Assembly: GCA_947304355.1 (NCBI GenBank)
Contig: CAMZAX010000004.1
Span: forward strand, 1-64,000
Reading direction: 5' to 3'
Source: an uncultured Selenomonadales bacterium
GTDB taxonomy: Bacteria > Bacillota > Negativicutes > Selenomonadales > Selenomonadaceae
DNA length: 64,000 bases
In this document: one piece after another, positions 9,757 through 19,177 of the stretch
How the letters are laid out: the number at the start of each line of letters is the position of its first letter
Numbering within the stretch: position 1 is the stretch's first letter
Made by a program: the position numbers and the translations under genes
Notes under the pieces: generated by a model
What the model saw: the letters and a program-made list of their open reading frames with translations, nothing else
Database searches by the model: none
Told to the model about the DNA's origin: nothing

Positions 9757-10704
9757 TCACTCGTTAAGCATAATCTTTGCGGTTTGTTCGTCCGTGATCA
9801 GGACGTTAATGGCTTGACCGGCGCACGCGGCCATAATCGCGGGAACTTTTTCGCGGGAAGCCGCCATTCCGATTGAATAATTCAAATTGCGGAGCGTGTC
9901 GAGGTCTACAGCAATAATTCTGTCGGAAAAGCTTGTTTTTACTTCGCGCCCGTTCTTGTCGAAGAAGACCGAACAAATTTCGCCGACGGTGCCCGTGCGC
10001 GACAGAGACTCAATCGCCTGCCGCCCGAATTCGCCCATCCAAACGAGATTCGACGACTTGACGGGCGCGCCGATTCCCACCAAGCCGATGTCGAGTTTCT
10101 TCCAGAAGTCAGAAATTTTTTCGTAGTTGGCGTCCTGAACAATGGCGTTGCGGATTTCGGCAGTGCGTGTGATGACGGGCGCGTAAATATAATGACACCG
10201 CCCGCCGAACGCCCGCGCCAATTCGTAGCACAGGGTGTTGACGTGCAGTTCGCTGTCGATATTTTCGGGGCCGCCGTCGAGCGGAACGAAGTCGGCGTCG
10301 ATTTGCGGCACCTTGGAATTTTGCGCGTGGTGAGTGAGTTCGCGAATCGACGTGCCCCACGCCAGCCCGATAACCTGTTTGTTGGCGACGATGCGGCGGA
10401 GCAGTTGCAGTCCTGCGCGTCCCATTGCCTGCTTGACGGCGAGGAGGTCGTAGCTGCGCGGGACGATAAAGCATTCCTTGAGCCCGAAACGCTTTTCCAT
10501 AGCCGATTCGATGTCCTCAAAATTTTCGTTGGCGACGGTTATCGTGACAATGCCCTGGTCGAGAGCGCGCTTTAGGTGTTTGCTGACGGTCGTGCGTTCG
10601 ACGCCGAGGCGTTTGGCGATTTCGGTCTGCTTCATGTGTTCGAGGTAGTACATGGTTGAAACTTTGATTAAAATCCTACGCTCAACCGGTGTCATGTGAT
10701 TCAT
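9757..10704 (-). CDS. SorC/DeoR-type sugar-binding transcriptional regulator
   Basis: N-term HTH (MKQTEIAKRLGVERTTVSKHLKRALDQGIVTI) and SorC sugar-binding domain (VIGLAWGTSIREL). Confidence 0.85.
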   Translation of the reverse strand: MNHMTPVERRILIKVSTMYYLEHMKQTEIAKRLGVERTTVSKHLKRALDQGIVTITVANENFEDIESAMEKRFGLKECFIVPRSYDLLAVKQAMGRAGLQLLRRIVANKQVIGLAWGTSIRELTHHAQNSKVPQIDADFVPLDGGPENIDSELHVNTLCYELARAFGGRCHYIYAPVITRTAEIRNAIVQDANYEKISDFWKKLDIGLVGIGAPVKSSNLVWMGEFGRQAIESLSRTGTVGEICSVFFDKNGREVKTSFSDRIIAVDLDTLRNLNYSIGMAASREKVPAIMAACAGQAINVLITDEQTAKIMLNE

Positions 10705-10884
10705 CCTCCCGAAAATTTTTCCGTCCTATGTTGGCGCGATTGTAAAATAAATTTTGTGACGCGGCAAGAATTTTGCGACGTTCAAGCGTGATTTTCGGAC
10801 AAAAAACCCGAAAACGCCGTTCGATTGTCACATTTGAGCGATTGGCGGCGATTTTGCCGATTCGCGTGATTGCCCGTCACATAT

Positions 10885-10961
10885 AAGGGAACAGGGGTCA
10901 GGGGGCAGGGATTGGAAAAAATTTTTCCCTTGTCCCTTGTCCCTTGTCCCTTGACCCTTTA
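10885..10961. repeat. Heptamer arrays, inverted (AGGGAAC AGGGGTC AGGGGGC AGGG / CCTTGTC x3 CCTTGAC)
   Basis: Direct reading, intergenic upstream of response regulator. Confidence 0.85.
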
Positions 10962-10972
10962 ACTGTTATAAT
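10944..10972 (+). promoter_or_regulatory. Promoter for two-component operon; -35 TTGTCC lies within heptamer array, 17-nt spacer, -10 TATAAT
   Basis: TTGTCC 10944-10949, TATAAT 10967-10972. Confidence 0.6.
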
Positions 10973-11006
10973 CGGCGGAGTAAATCTTTTGGGGAGTGAT
11001 TGAGCC

Positions 11007-11681
11007 ATGATGAGAGTACTGCTCGCCGAAGACGACAGCCGCCTCGGCAAATTGATTGAGTATATGCTCGTCCAGAATAAATTCAACGTCGAGTGGATAA
11101 CCAACGGCGCGGACATCTTTGAATACGCAATGTACTCGGAATACGACATTTTGATTTTGGATTGGATGATGCCCAACGTTTCGGGCTTGGACGCCTGCCG
11201 TCAACTGCGCGAAGCCGGCTACGAACGCGCGATTATCATGCTGACGGCAAAGGACACCGTGGAAGACCGGGTGCTCGGCTTGGACGCCGGAGCGGACGAT
11301 TATCTTGTCAAGCCGTTTGAATTCGACGAACTGCTTGCAAGGTTGCGCGCGCTCGGCAGACGTTCCACGCAAAAAATTCAGCAGGAAATTTTGGATATCG
11401 GCGACTTCACGCTCAACCGCACGACCAAAGTCCTCATGTGCCGCGAACAGGTTATCCAGCTGTCGCCGCGCGAATTTCAAATCTTCGACCTGTTGGCGCA
11501 AAATCTCGGCGTCGTCGTGCCGCGCGACATTATCCTTGACCGAATCTGGGGGCTCGAACGCGACATCACCTCCAACAATATCGATTCCTACATGAAAATT
11601 TTGCGCAAGAAGTTGCAGGAAGTCAACGGCAACATTGCGATTAAAACCGTGCGCGGTATCGGCTATCGTCTCGAAGCGTAA
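11007..11681 (+). CDS. OmpR/PhoB-family response regulator
   Basis: RVLLAEDDSRLGKLIEYML...ILDWMMPNVSGLDACRQLR...VKPFEFDELLARLRAL, C-term winged helix. Confidence 0.93.
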   Translation: MMRVLLAEDDSRLGKLIEYMLVQNKFNVEWITNGADIFEYAMYSEYDILILDWMMPNVSGLDACRQLREAGYERAIIMLTAKDTVEDRVLGLDAGADDYLVKPFEFDELLARLRALGRRSTQKIQQEILDIGDFTLNRTTKVLMCREQVIQLSPREFQIFDLLAQNLGVVVPRDIILDRIWGLERDITSNNIDSYMKILRKKLQEVNGNIAIKTVRGIGYRLEA

Positions 11682-11694
11682 GGCTCGCTGAATC

Positions 11695-12972
11695 ATGGAA
11701 ATATTCGGGCGCAGTCGCCGACAGCTCGCTTTTGCTTATGCGCTGATAATGTGCGTCTTCATGGCGATGATAATTTTCGTCGTGCACATGGCAATGAACT
11801 GGTCAATGTTTTCCGAACAGGCGCAGGAACTTTCGGACGCGGCGACGGGCGTTGCCGAGGCGCAAATTTTTTATTTGCAAAACCCCGACGCCGCCGTCGA
11901 CGAGAACCGCTATTACAAGAGCGTCAACGACCGGCTGTTTTTTTATATCTTCAACGCGGACGGGCAACTTGTGCGCTTTGAGCGGGCGTCCTTCCGGCTT
12001 GAACAATTCGTCCTTGACGTCATCGAAAACCGCGACATTGCGGAAGGCGAAGTCGAAGTTTTTCAGCACTCGAACGAAATCGGGCAACTGTCAACCGTGA
12101 TGATGACGGCGAAAAGAATCGTGACGGACGACGCCGTTCAGACGCTTTACGTCGGCAAGGACGTGACCGCGTTGTATTCGGGCTTGCGCAAGGCGACTTA
12201 CGCGCAAGTCGTGTTGGGCTTTATCGCGGTTTTAATCGGCTCGGCAATCGGTTATTACATGGCGGGTCGGGCGTTGGTGCCGCTCAAGGAGGCTTACGAA
12301 AAGCAGAAACAATTCGCGGCGGACGCGTCCCACGAATTGCGCACGCCGCTTGCAGTCGTCATGGCGTCGGCAGATTTGCTTTTGGCAGACCCGTCGATAC
12401 AAAATCCCTTCCTGCGTCAGGTTATCGAAGACCTTAAGAGCGAAGTCAAAAAAATGACCAACCTCGTCAGCGATTTGCTGATGGTTGCCCGCAGCGACAA
12501 CAACGCGCTGAAAGTCAACATTAAGCGGCTGGATCTGCTTGAGTTGCTTGAACAGGTTATCCGCATGATGACGCCCATTGCCGAAAAGAAAAGTATCGTG
12601 CTCGTCGGCGACAACCTGCAACGCGTCTACGTCAAGGGCGACGAAGACCGATTAAAGCAGCTCGTGATTATTTTGACGGACAACGCGATAAAGTACACGC
12701 CCGAAGGCGGCCGCGTCGAAGTCGGGCTTATCTTGAAAGAACGCGTCGGCATAACCGTCACGGACAACGGAATTGGGATAAGCAAGGACGACCTCGGCAA
12801 AATCTTTGAGCGGTTCTATCGCGTCGACAAAGCTCGTTCGCGTGAGATGGGCGGCAACGGTTTGGGCTTGTCGATTGCCAAGGAACTCGTGCGCATGAAC
12901 GGCGGCGAAATCGGCGTCGAGAGCGAAGAAGGTGTCGGCACGCGCTTTACGGTTTGGTTGACACGCGCATAA
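11695..12972 (+). CDS. Sensor histidine kinase
   Basis: FAADASHELRTPLAVVMASADLLL (HisKA), DNAIKYTPEGG, VTDNGIGISKDDLGKIFERFYR, GGNGLGLSIAKELVRMNGG. Confidence 0.93.
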   Translation: MEIFGRSRRQLAFAYALIMCVFMAMIIFVVHMAMNWSMFSEQAQELSDAATGVAEAQIFYLQNPDAAVDENRYYKSVNDRLFFYIFNADGQLVRFERASFRLEQFVLDVIENRDIAEGEVEVFQHSNEIGQLSTVMMTAKRIVTDDAVQTLYVGKDVTALYSGLRKATYAQVVLGFIAVLIGSAIGYYMAGRALVPLKEAYEKQKQFAADASHELRTPLAVVMASADLLLADPSIQNPFLRQVIEDLKSEVKKMTNLVSDLLMVARSDNNALKVNIKRLDLLELLEQVIRMMTPIAEKKSIVLVGDNLQRVYVKGDEDRLKQLVIILTDNAIKYTPEGGRVEVGLILKERVGITVTDNGIGISKDDLGKIFERFYRVDKARSREMGGNGLGLSIAKELVRMNGGEIGVESEEGVGTRFTVWLTRA

Positions 12973-13014
12973 AAAAAAGACGCCGAAGCGTCAAAGGAAT
13001 TCGTAAGCGTTTCT

Positions 13015-13938
13015 TTATTTGAGGACTTTCGCGGCACCTTCGTTGAGTTTGAGGAAGTCGATACCGGCGCGAGCGTTTTCTTTCGAGATGTTTTTGGCAG
13101 CCGAGTGAGCCGCTTGAAGTTTATCGAGATTATCGAAGAGTGCAGTTGCGATTTGTTCGCCGACCTTGGCGTCAACTTTGTCGTTGGCGACGAGGACAGC
13201 CATAACGGACACGGATTGAACGTCAGTGGTTTGTCCGGCGTAGGTGTTGGCGGGAATGACGATCTTGCTGTAGAACGGATACTTCTGCGACAGCGCGGCA
13301 AGGTGCGCGTCGTCGATTGTCAGGACGTTAATCGGGTTTTGAGAAGCAACGTCTTGGACGGCGGCCGTCGGGAAACCGGCGGTGACAAATGCGGCGTCAA
13401 CAGTCTGGTCTTTGAGCGCGTAAGCACTTTCGGCGAAGGACAGGAACTGTTCGTCAACGTCGTCGTAAGTGAGCCCGTAAGCGGCAAGAATTTGGCGGGC
13501 ATTGGCTTCCGCGCCCGAACCTGCCGCGCCGACTGCAACGCGCTTGCCCTTCAGCTGAGAGATGTCGGTAATGCCGCTGTCTTGACGGGTGACGAATTGG
13601 CATGTTTCGGGATAAAGGCTTGTGATTGCGCTGAGACCTTCAACCTTTTCCTCGAACATTTCCTGCCCGTTGACGGCGTAATAGGTGATGTCGTTCTGAA
13701 CGATTGCAAGTTCAACCTGCTTGTCGCGAAGCATGTTGATATTGGCGACGGACGCGCCCGTCGATTGTGCGGCTGCGTTCATGCCGCTCTTGTTGAGAAT
13801 GTCGGCAATGGCTCCGCCAATTGGATAGTAAGTGCCGGCAGTGCCGCCGGTCGCGATGTTGATGAATGTGCCTTTTTCGCCGCCGCACCCCAAGCAAAGG
13901 AGCGCGACGCAGACAAGCAATAACAGACAACGCTTCAT
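13015..13938 (-). CDS. TAXI-family TRAP transporter solute-binding lipoprotein
   Basis: Lipoprotein signal LLLLVCVALLCLGCGG; INIATGGTAGTYYPIGGAIADILN typical TAXI motif. Confidence 0.88.
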   Translation of the reverse strand: MKRCLLLLVCVALLCLGCGGEKGTFINIATGGTAGTYYPIGGAIADILNKSGMNAAAQSTGASVANINMLRDKQVELAIVQNDITYYAVNGQEMFEEKVEGLSAITSLYPETCQFVTRQDSGITDISQLKGKRVAVGAAGSGAEANARQILAAYGLTYDDVDEQFLSFAESAYALKDQTVDAAFVTAGFPTAAVQDVASQNPINVLTIDDAHLAALSQKYPFYSKIVIPANTYAGQTTDVQSVSVMAVLVANDKVDAKVGEQIATALFDNLDKLQAAHSAAKNISKENARAGIDFLKLNEGAAKVLK

Positions 13939-14161
13939 GATGAATGCCTCCTTAGAATTTTGAACTTATCGGCAAAACTGTTCTCGCCTGCAACGGGCAA
14001 ATTGTTTATTCGGCAGTGTTATACGTACCTCCGATCCGCGTTATTTGCCGAATGTTTGCCGCGTCGCTGCCGGCAAGGTATGAATCATTATGTCGGTTGC
14101 AAGTATATCTTTTAGCAAATTCAAAGTCAATCTGTTTGTTGGCAAGCGAATAACCTTTCCG

Positions 14162-16525
14162 TCAAGCGGGCGTTAAGAGTGTTTTGGCAAGACGGACAGC
14201 CTCCACGCCGTCGCGGGCGTAGGCGTCGGCACCGGCAGAATCGGCGTATTCTTGCGTGAGAGCCGCGCCGCCAACCATAACCTTTGCCGAACAGCCCGCC
14301 GCGTGTAAGTCCGCGATAACCTTGTCGATTTGAATCATCGTCGTCGTCATGAGCGCGCACAAGCCCACAATATCGGCGTCGTGTTCCAAAGCGGCGCGAA
14401 CGATTTCGGCAGAGTCAACGTCCTTGCCCAGGTCGACGAGTTTGAAGCCGCTGTTGGCAAGCAACGCGCCAACGATATTTTTGCCAAGGTCGTGTACGTC
14501 GCCCTTGACGGTCGCGATAACGAATGTTCCCTGCGTTTGAGTTTCTTGCGCGGGGAAAATTTTTTTCAGCTCGTCGAAGGCAAGGCGCATGGTTTCCGCG
14601 CTCAAAAGCACCTGCGGCAGGAAAATTTTGCCGGAACCGAAGTCGTCGCCCATTTCGTTCATTGCGGCAGTCAAGGCGCGTTCGGTTATCGCGTCGGCTG
14701 AAAAATTCGCGTCGACGGCGTTTTTAATCAGCGCGGGGATTTCGTCCTTGTCGCCTTCGCGAATCGCCAGCTTAATCGCGTCGAGCGGCGGCAATTCAAT
14801 TCCCTTGTCCATTGTCCCTTGTCCCCTGTCCCTTTCTCTGCTGAAAGCCAATCCGTTTGCGTCGTGACCGAGGAGCGCGGCGGCGGCTTTAAGCACGTCC
14901 TGCATTGATTCGTTGTAGGGATTCATAATCGGCGCGTCGAGTCCGTTGGCGAGGCACATGGCGAAGAACGTCGAATTAATCAGCGGGCGATTGGGCAGAC
15001 CGAATGAAATGTTGCTCAAGCCCATGGTCGTCGGCAGGTTGAAGCGTTCGCTATACAGGCGCAAAGTCTTCAGTACTTCAAGGCACGCGTCGGCGTCGGC
15101 GGAAATCGTCATGACCAGCGCGTCAAGCAGGAAGTCTCCTTCGCCGAGCCCGTGCGCCTTTGCCGCGTCGATTATCGTTGCCGCCACTTCAACGCGTTCG
15201 TCGGCAGACTTGGGCACGCCGTGTTCGGTCAAGGGCAGAATCAAAATCGCGGCACCGTAGCGTTTGGCGAGCGGCAAAAATTTTTCGAGGCGTTCGGGCT
15301 CCGCGCTGACCGAGTTAATCAATGCACGTCCGGGAAAATTTTTCAAGCCCGCCTCCAATGCTTGAGCGTCGCCCGTGTCAATGGCAAGCGGCACGTCGGT
15401 TATCTGCGCGATTTCACGGACGGCTTGTGCCATCATTGCCGCTTGGTCGATTCCGCCAACGCCCATGTTGACATCGAGGACTTGTGCGCCCGCCTTGACT
15501 TGATTGAGTGCGTCGCGCTTGACGCCGAGCAATGAGCCTTCGCGGATTTCGGCGGCGAGTTTCTTTCTGCCGGTCGGGTTGATTCGTTCGCCGATTAAAG
15601 TTGTCGACGTTTTGTCAATGACGACAGTTTTTGAACGGCTTGCCAACATCAGCGGACGCCTGACCCTGCTCCCTGCCCCCTGCTCCCTGACCCCTTTCAC
15701 GGCGTTGGCGAGTTCGCGGATATGGTCGGGCGTGGTGCCGCAACAGCCGCCCAGATACGTCGCGCCCGCCTCCACGAGTTTTGCTCCCCGGCTGCCGAAT
15801 GTCTTGGCGTCCATGGGGAATTTCGTCACGCCGCTTTCAAGGTAGGGCATACCGGCGTTGGGTTGCACGCTGACGGGCACGCGACAATTTTCCGCCAAAA
15901 TTTTGACGACGGGGACGAGCTGTTCCGGACCGAGCGAACAGTTGACGCCGATAATCGACGCGCCCATTGCTTCAAGAATCACGGCGGCGGATTGCGGGTC
16001 GGTGCCCGTGACTGTGCGCCCGTCCTCCGAATACGACAACTGACAAATCACGGGCAAGTTGCAAGCGTCCTTCGCCGCGAGAAGAGCCGCACGCATTTCC
16101 TGAATGTCAATGCACGTTTCGATAATCAGAAAATCTGCGCCCGCTTCGGCAAGAGCCGTCGCCTGTTCGCGAAAAATGTTGTAGGCGTCGTCGAAATCCA
16201 AATCACCCAGCGGCGCGACGAACTTGCCCGTCGGACCGATTGAGCCGGCAACTTTTGCTTGAGCCTGCGCGGCGTCCTTGGCGATTTTCACGGCGGCGAA
16301 GTTGAGTTCGCGAACACGGTCGGCAAGCCCGTAATGCGCGAGCTTAATTCGAGACGCGCCGAAGGTGTTGGTTTCGATAATCGTTGCGCCCGCCGCAATG
16401 TAAGCGCGGTGAATTTGCTTGACGACATCGGGCGCGTCGACGTTCATGAGTTCGGGGCACGCGCCCGCCTTGAGTCCGCCCGCTTGTAACATGGTGCCCA
16501 TTGCCCCGTCAAAAATTTCAATCAT
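14162..16525 (-). CDS. metH: Cobalamin-dependent methionine synthase (Hcy, pterin and B12-binding modules; no reactivation domain)
   Basis: FDGAMGTMLQAGGLKAG, GGCCGTTPDHIREL, GERINPTGRKKL, GTFVIATVKGDVHDLGKNIVGALLANSGF. Confidence 0.92.
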   Translation of the reverse strand: MIEIFDGAMGTMLQAGGLKAGACPELMNVDAPDVVKQIHRAYIAAGATIIETNTFGASRIKLAHYGLADRVRELNFAAVKIAKDAAQAQAKVAGSIGPTGKFVAPLGDLDFDDAYNIFREQATALAEAGADFLIIETCIDIQEMRAALLAAKDACNLPVICQLSYSEDGRTVTGTDPQSAAVILEAMGASIIGVNCSLGPEQLVPVVKILAENCRVPVSVQPNAGMPYLESGVTKFPMDAKTFGSRGAKLVEAGATYLGGCCGTTPDHIRELANAVKGVREQGAGSRVRRPLMLASRSKTVVIDKTSTTLIGERINPTGRKKLAAEIREGSLLGVKRDALNQVKAGAQVLDVNMGVGGIDQAAMMAQAVREIAQITDVPLAIDTGDAQALEAGLKNFPGRALINSVSAEPERLEKFLPLAKRYGAAILILPLTEHGVPKSADERVEVAATIIDAAKAHGLGEGDFLLDALVMTISADADACLEVLKTLRLYSERFNLPTTMGLSNISFGLPNRPLINSTFFAMCLANGLDAPIMNPYNESMQDVLKAAAALLGHDANGLAFSRERDRGQGTMDKGIELPPLDAIKLAIREGDKDEIPALIKNAVDANFSADAITERALTAAMNEMGDDFGSGKIFLPQVLLSAETMRLAFDELKKIFPAQETQTQGTFVIATVKGDVHDLGKNIVGALLANSGFKLVDLGKDVDSAEIVRAALEHDADIVGLCALMTTTMIQIDKVIADLHAAGCSAKVMVGGAALTQEYADSAGADAYARDGVEAVRLAKTLLTPA
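14801..14835. repeat. Heptamer array TCCCTTG x5 (imperfect) inside metH, encoding RDRGQGTMDKG on minus strand
   Basis: TCCCTTG TCCATTG TCCCTTG TCCCCTG TCCCTTT. Confidence 0.88.
15661..15695. repeat. Heptamer array TGACCCT GCTCCCT GCCCCCT GCTCCCT GACCCCT inside metH
   Basis: Direct reading; encodes KGVREQGAGSR on minus strand. Confidence 0.85.
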
Positions 16526-16543
16526 AAAATCCCTCCGATTGAT

Positions 16544-19174
16544 TTAAACTTTAAAGCGCGCATTGCTGCCCGTTTTATCTTTGTAAACTTCAAGGCGAAC
16601 GGGTATTTGATTTTTCAGCTCTTCGACGTGCGAAATGATACCGACCAATCGCCCGCCGCTCTGTTCGATAATCGTCGATATTGCCAAGTCGAGTGTTGCC
16701 ATGTCGAGCGAGCCGAAGCCTTCATCGATAAAAATCGTGTCGAGCTTGATGCCGCCGACTCTGTTGCGCACGACCGCCGCCAAGCCCAGTGCCAACGACA
16801 GCGACGCCAAAAAAAGTTCACCGCCGCTTAAAGTTTCAATCGGGCGCGTCTCGCCGCTGTATTCGTCCAGAACTTCCAAGTTCAAGCCGGCAGTCTTCGC
16901 CTTCGTCCTGCCCGCGTCTTTCATTTGGAAGAGATAATGCCCGCCGCTCATTTTGGCAAAGCGGTTGTTCGCTTCGTTGACGACCTCGTTGAACATCGTC
17001 GACAAGTAGTAGCGTTGGAAGGAAATTTTCAGATCCGCCTCGCCCTTGCCGGTTGCGTTGGCGACGTCGGAGAGTCTGTGCCACATGTCGGCGATTTTTT
17101 GTGCCGCGTCGTATTTCGCTTTGGCGGCGGCGAATTTCGCAGAGAGATCTTTCAGCTTGTTGAAGTCCGATTCGAGCTTTGCGGTCTCGCCGATTGCCGC
17201 GTTGAGATTCGTGCTTGCCGTCCGTGCTTGTTGTTCCAGCGAATTCAAATCGGGCGGCGTTTTGTTTTCGACGGCGGCTTGAAGGTTGTCGAAATTTTTT
17301 TGTATATTTTGGAGCGTTGCCGCCCGCGCAGATTTTGTGGTTTCGGCTGCACGGAAATTTTTTTGTGCATCTTGCCAAGCGGTGTCGAGTTGCTTGAATT
17401 CGCGTTGCACGGCGTGCAAGTCGGCAACGAGCCGCTGACGATCGGACGAATATTTTTCGGGCACTTTGCTTTGAAGACCGTCGATTTCGCCCTTAAGCGC
17501 GGCGACTGACTTTTCGGCGGCGGCTTTGTTTTTACTGGCGGCGTCCAAGGCGGCGCGATTTTTTTTGATGTAATCGTTGCCTGCGTCGATGCGCTGTTGA
17601 CAGTCGGCGAGTGCTTCGGATTTTTTCTGCGCGGCGTCGTGACTTTGCTTGACGGTCGCGGTGTCGGGCACGTCGGCAAAATCTTGCAACTGATTTTCAC
17701 GCGTCGACAGCTCACCGATTGTCTTGTTGACGATTCGTTGTTGTTGGTCGTTTTCTTTGTTCAAGCGGGCAACGGTGTCTTCGGCGGCTTGCAATTCGGC
17801 GGCGGTGGGGATTGCGTCGGCAATTATCGCAGGGTGTTCGATTGAACCGCACACGGGACAAGGTTCGCCGTCTTTGAGTTGTGTTGCCAAATGCGCCGCG
17901 CTGTTGACGATTTGCAAGCGCGTCAATTCAATCTGCGCGGCTTTGAGTTTATCGGCGACGACGGAAATTTTTTCCTGTTCAAGTTCCAAAATCTTTTTGA
18001 GGCGCGAAATTTCTTTCAAGAGATCGTCGCGTTGCAGAGCCCTGTTCAAGACCGTCTTTGCCTGTTCAAATTGAACGTCCGCGCCGGCGAGCTTGACTTT
18101 ATCGGCTTCCAACTCGTCAAGTCGTGCTTGATAACGTGTCGCCTTTTCTTCGCAGTCGTCGAAGGCTTTCTTCGCCCGCGCAAGCTTTTCGTCTGCTGTC
18201 GTGAGCGCGGATTTTTTTTTGTCCAATTCGGCGAGCGTGGCTTGAATTGCCTCCAAGTTGTAAGCCAGCGTGTCCAGTTCCTTACGCCGAGCCGCTTCGT
18301 CTTCGCGCCGCAGATACTCCGCTTGAGCAGTCGCGAAAGATTTTTCGGCTTCGGCAAGTTGAATCTGCGCGGCGTTGAGTTCGGAAGTCGTTTGTTGCAA
18401 GGCGTTGAATTTGCCCGCCAAAATTTTCCCGTCGGTCAGTTGAGCCTGCGCGGCGTCGGAAATTTTCTGTAACGCGACGATGTTCGCTTTGGCGGCTGAA
18501 AGTTTTTCGGCAACAACTTCCGGAGATTGAGAGCCCGCGTCCTTTAATTGGCTTTCCAAATTGTCGCAAGTGGTTTTGAGCTTGTCGGCGGTCTCGCCTG
18601 TAACTTTTGCGCGATCGGCCAAAGCCGCTTCGACTTTTTGATAGGGCTCGGCGTCGAACAGGACGTTCAAAACCTTTTGGCGGTCGTCGGCGTCGGAGGA
18701 GATAAATTTTTTGAACTCGCCCTGCGGCAACAAAATCACTTGCCTGAACTGTTCGGCGGTGAAGCCCAGCAGTTCAAGGATTTTGTTTTTAATGTCGCCT
18801 TCCTTGGACGCAATCAAATGCCCGTCGCAATGCAGTTCGGCTTTCTTCTGGTATTTGTTGTCCTTGCGGTTCGGGTAGTAACTTATCTCGCGCCAAATAC
18901 TGTAAGTCTTCGCGCCGAGTCGGAAGGTGAATTCGACTTCGGTCTTAACGTCGTCAGTCACGCCGTTTGAGCGCATGTCTTCGCCCTTGCGCGCCTTGCC
19001 GGACGTTTCGCCGTACAGCGCGTAGGAAATCGCGTCAAGAATCGTTGTCTTGCCCGCGCCCGTCGTTCCGTGTATCAAAAAAATTTTTTCGTCGCCAAGC
19101 CCCGCCGCAAAGTCCAACACGGTTTGCTTGACGTAAGGGCCGAAAGCTGTCATTTGCAATTTTATCGGCGTCAT
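16544..19174 (-). CDS. sbcC: Exonuclease SbcC (SMC-like ATPase)
   Basis: MTPIKLQMTAFGPYVKQTVLDFAAGLGDEKIFLIHGTTGAGKTTILDAISYALYGETSG; zinc-hook GEPCPVCGSIEHP; C-term LSGGELFLASLSLALGLA. Confidence 0.93.
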   Translation of the reverse strand: MTPIKLQMTAFGPYVKQTVLDFAAGLGDEKIFLIHGTTGAGKTTILDAISYALYGETSGKARKGEDMRSNGVTDDVKTEVEFTFRLGAKTYSIWREISYYPNRKDNKYQKKAELHCDGHLIASKEGDIKNKILELLGFTAEQFRQVILLPQGEFKKFISSDADDRQKVLNVLFDAEPYQKVEAALADRAKVTGETADKLKTTCDNLESQLKDAGSQSPEVVAEKLSAAKANIVALQKISDAAQAQLTDGKILAGKFNALQQTTSELNAAQIQLAEAEKSFATAQAEYLRREDEAARRKELDTLAYNLEAIQATLAELDKKKSALTTADEKLARAKKAFDDCEEKATRYQARLDELEADKVKLAGADVQFEQAKTVLNRALQRDDLLKEISRLKKILELEQEKISVVADKLKAAQIELTRLQIVNSAAHLATQLKDGEPCPVCGSIEHPAIIADAIPTAAELQAAEDTVARLNKENDQQQRIVNKTIGELSTRENQLQDFADVPDTATVKQSHDAAQKKSEALADCQQRIDAGNDYIKKNRAALDAASKNKAAAEKSVAALKGEIDGLQSKVPEKYSSDRQRLVADLHAVQREFKQLDTAWQDAQKNFRAAETTKSARAATLQNIQKNFDNLQAAVENKTPPDLNSLEQQARTASTNLNAAIGETAKLESDFNKLKDLSAKFAAAKAKYDAAQKIADMWHRLSDVANATGKGEADLKISFQRYYLSTMFNEVVNEANNRFAKMSGGHYLFQMKDAGRTKAKTAGLNLEVLDEYSGETRPIETLSGGELFLASLSLALGLAAVVRNRVGGIKLDTIFIDEGFGSLDMATLDLAISTIIEQSGGRLVGIISHVEELKNQIPVRLEVYKDKTGSNARFKV

Positions 19175-19177
19175 GGT

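Noticed and set aside
10885-10961. Heptamer arrays as CRISPR or transposon ends
   Set aside because: Units are 7 nt and tandem without spacers; no transposase or target duplication nearby.
13939-14161. Possible riboswitch between TAXI gene and metH
   Set aside because: Some inverted GCCG/CGGC segments, but I could not match a known riboswitch consensus (cobalamin or SAM).
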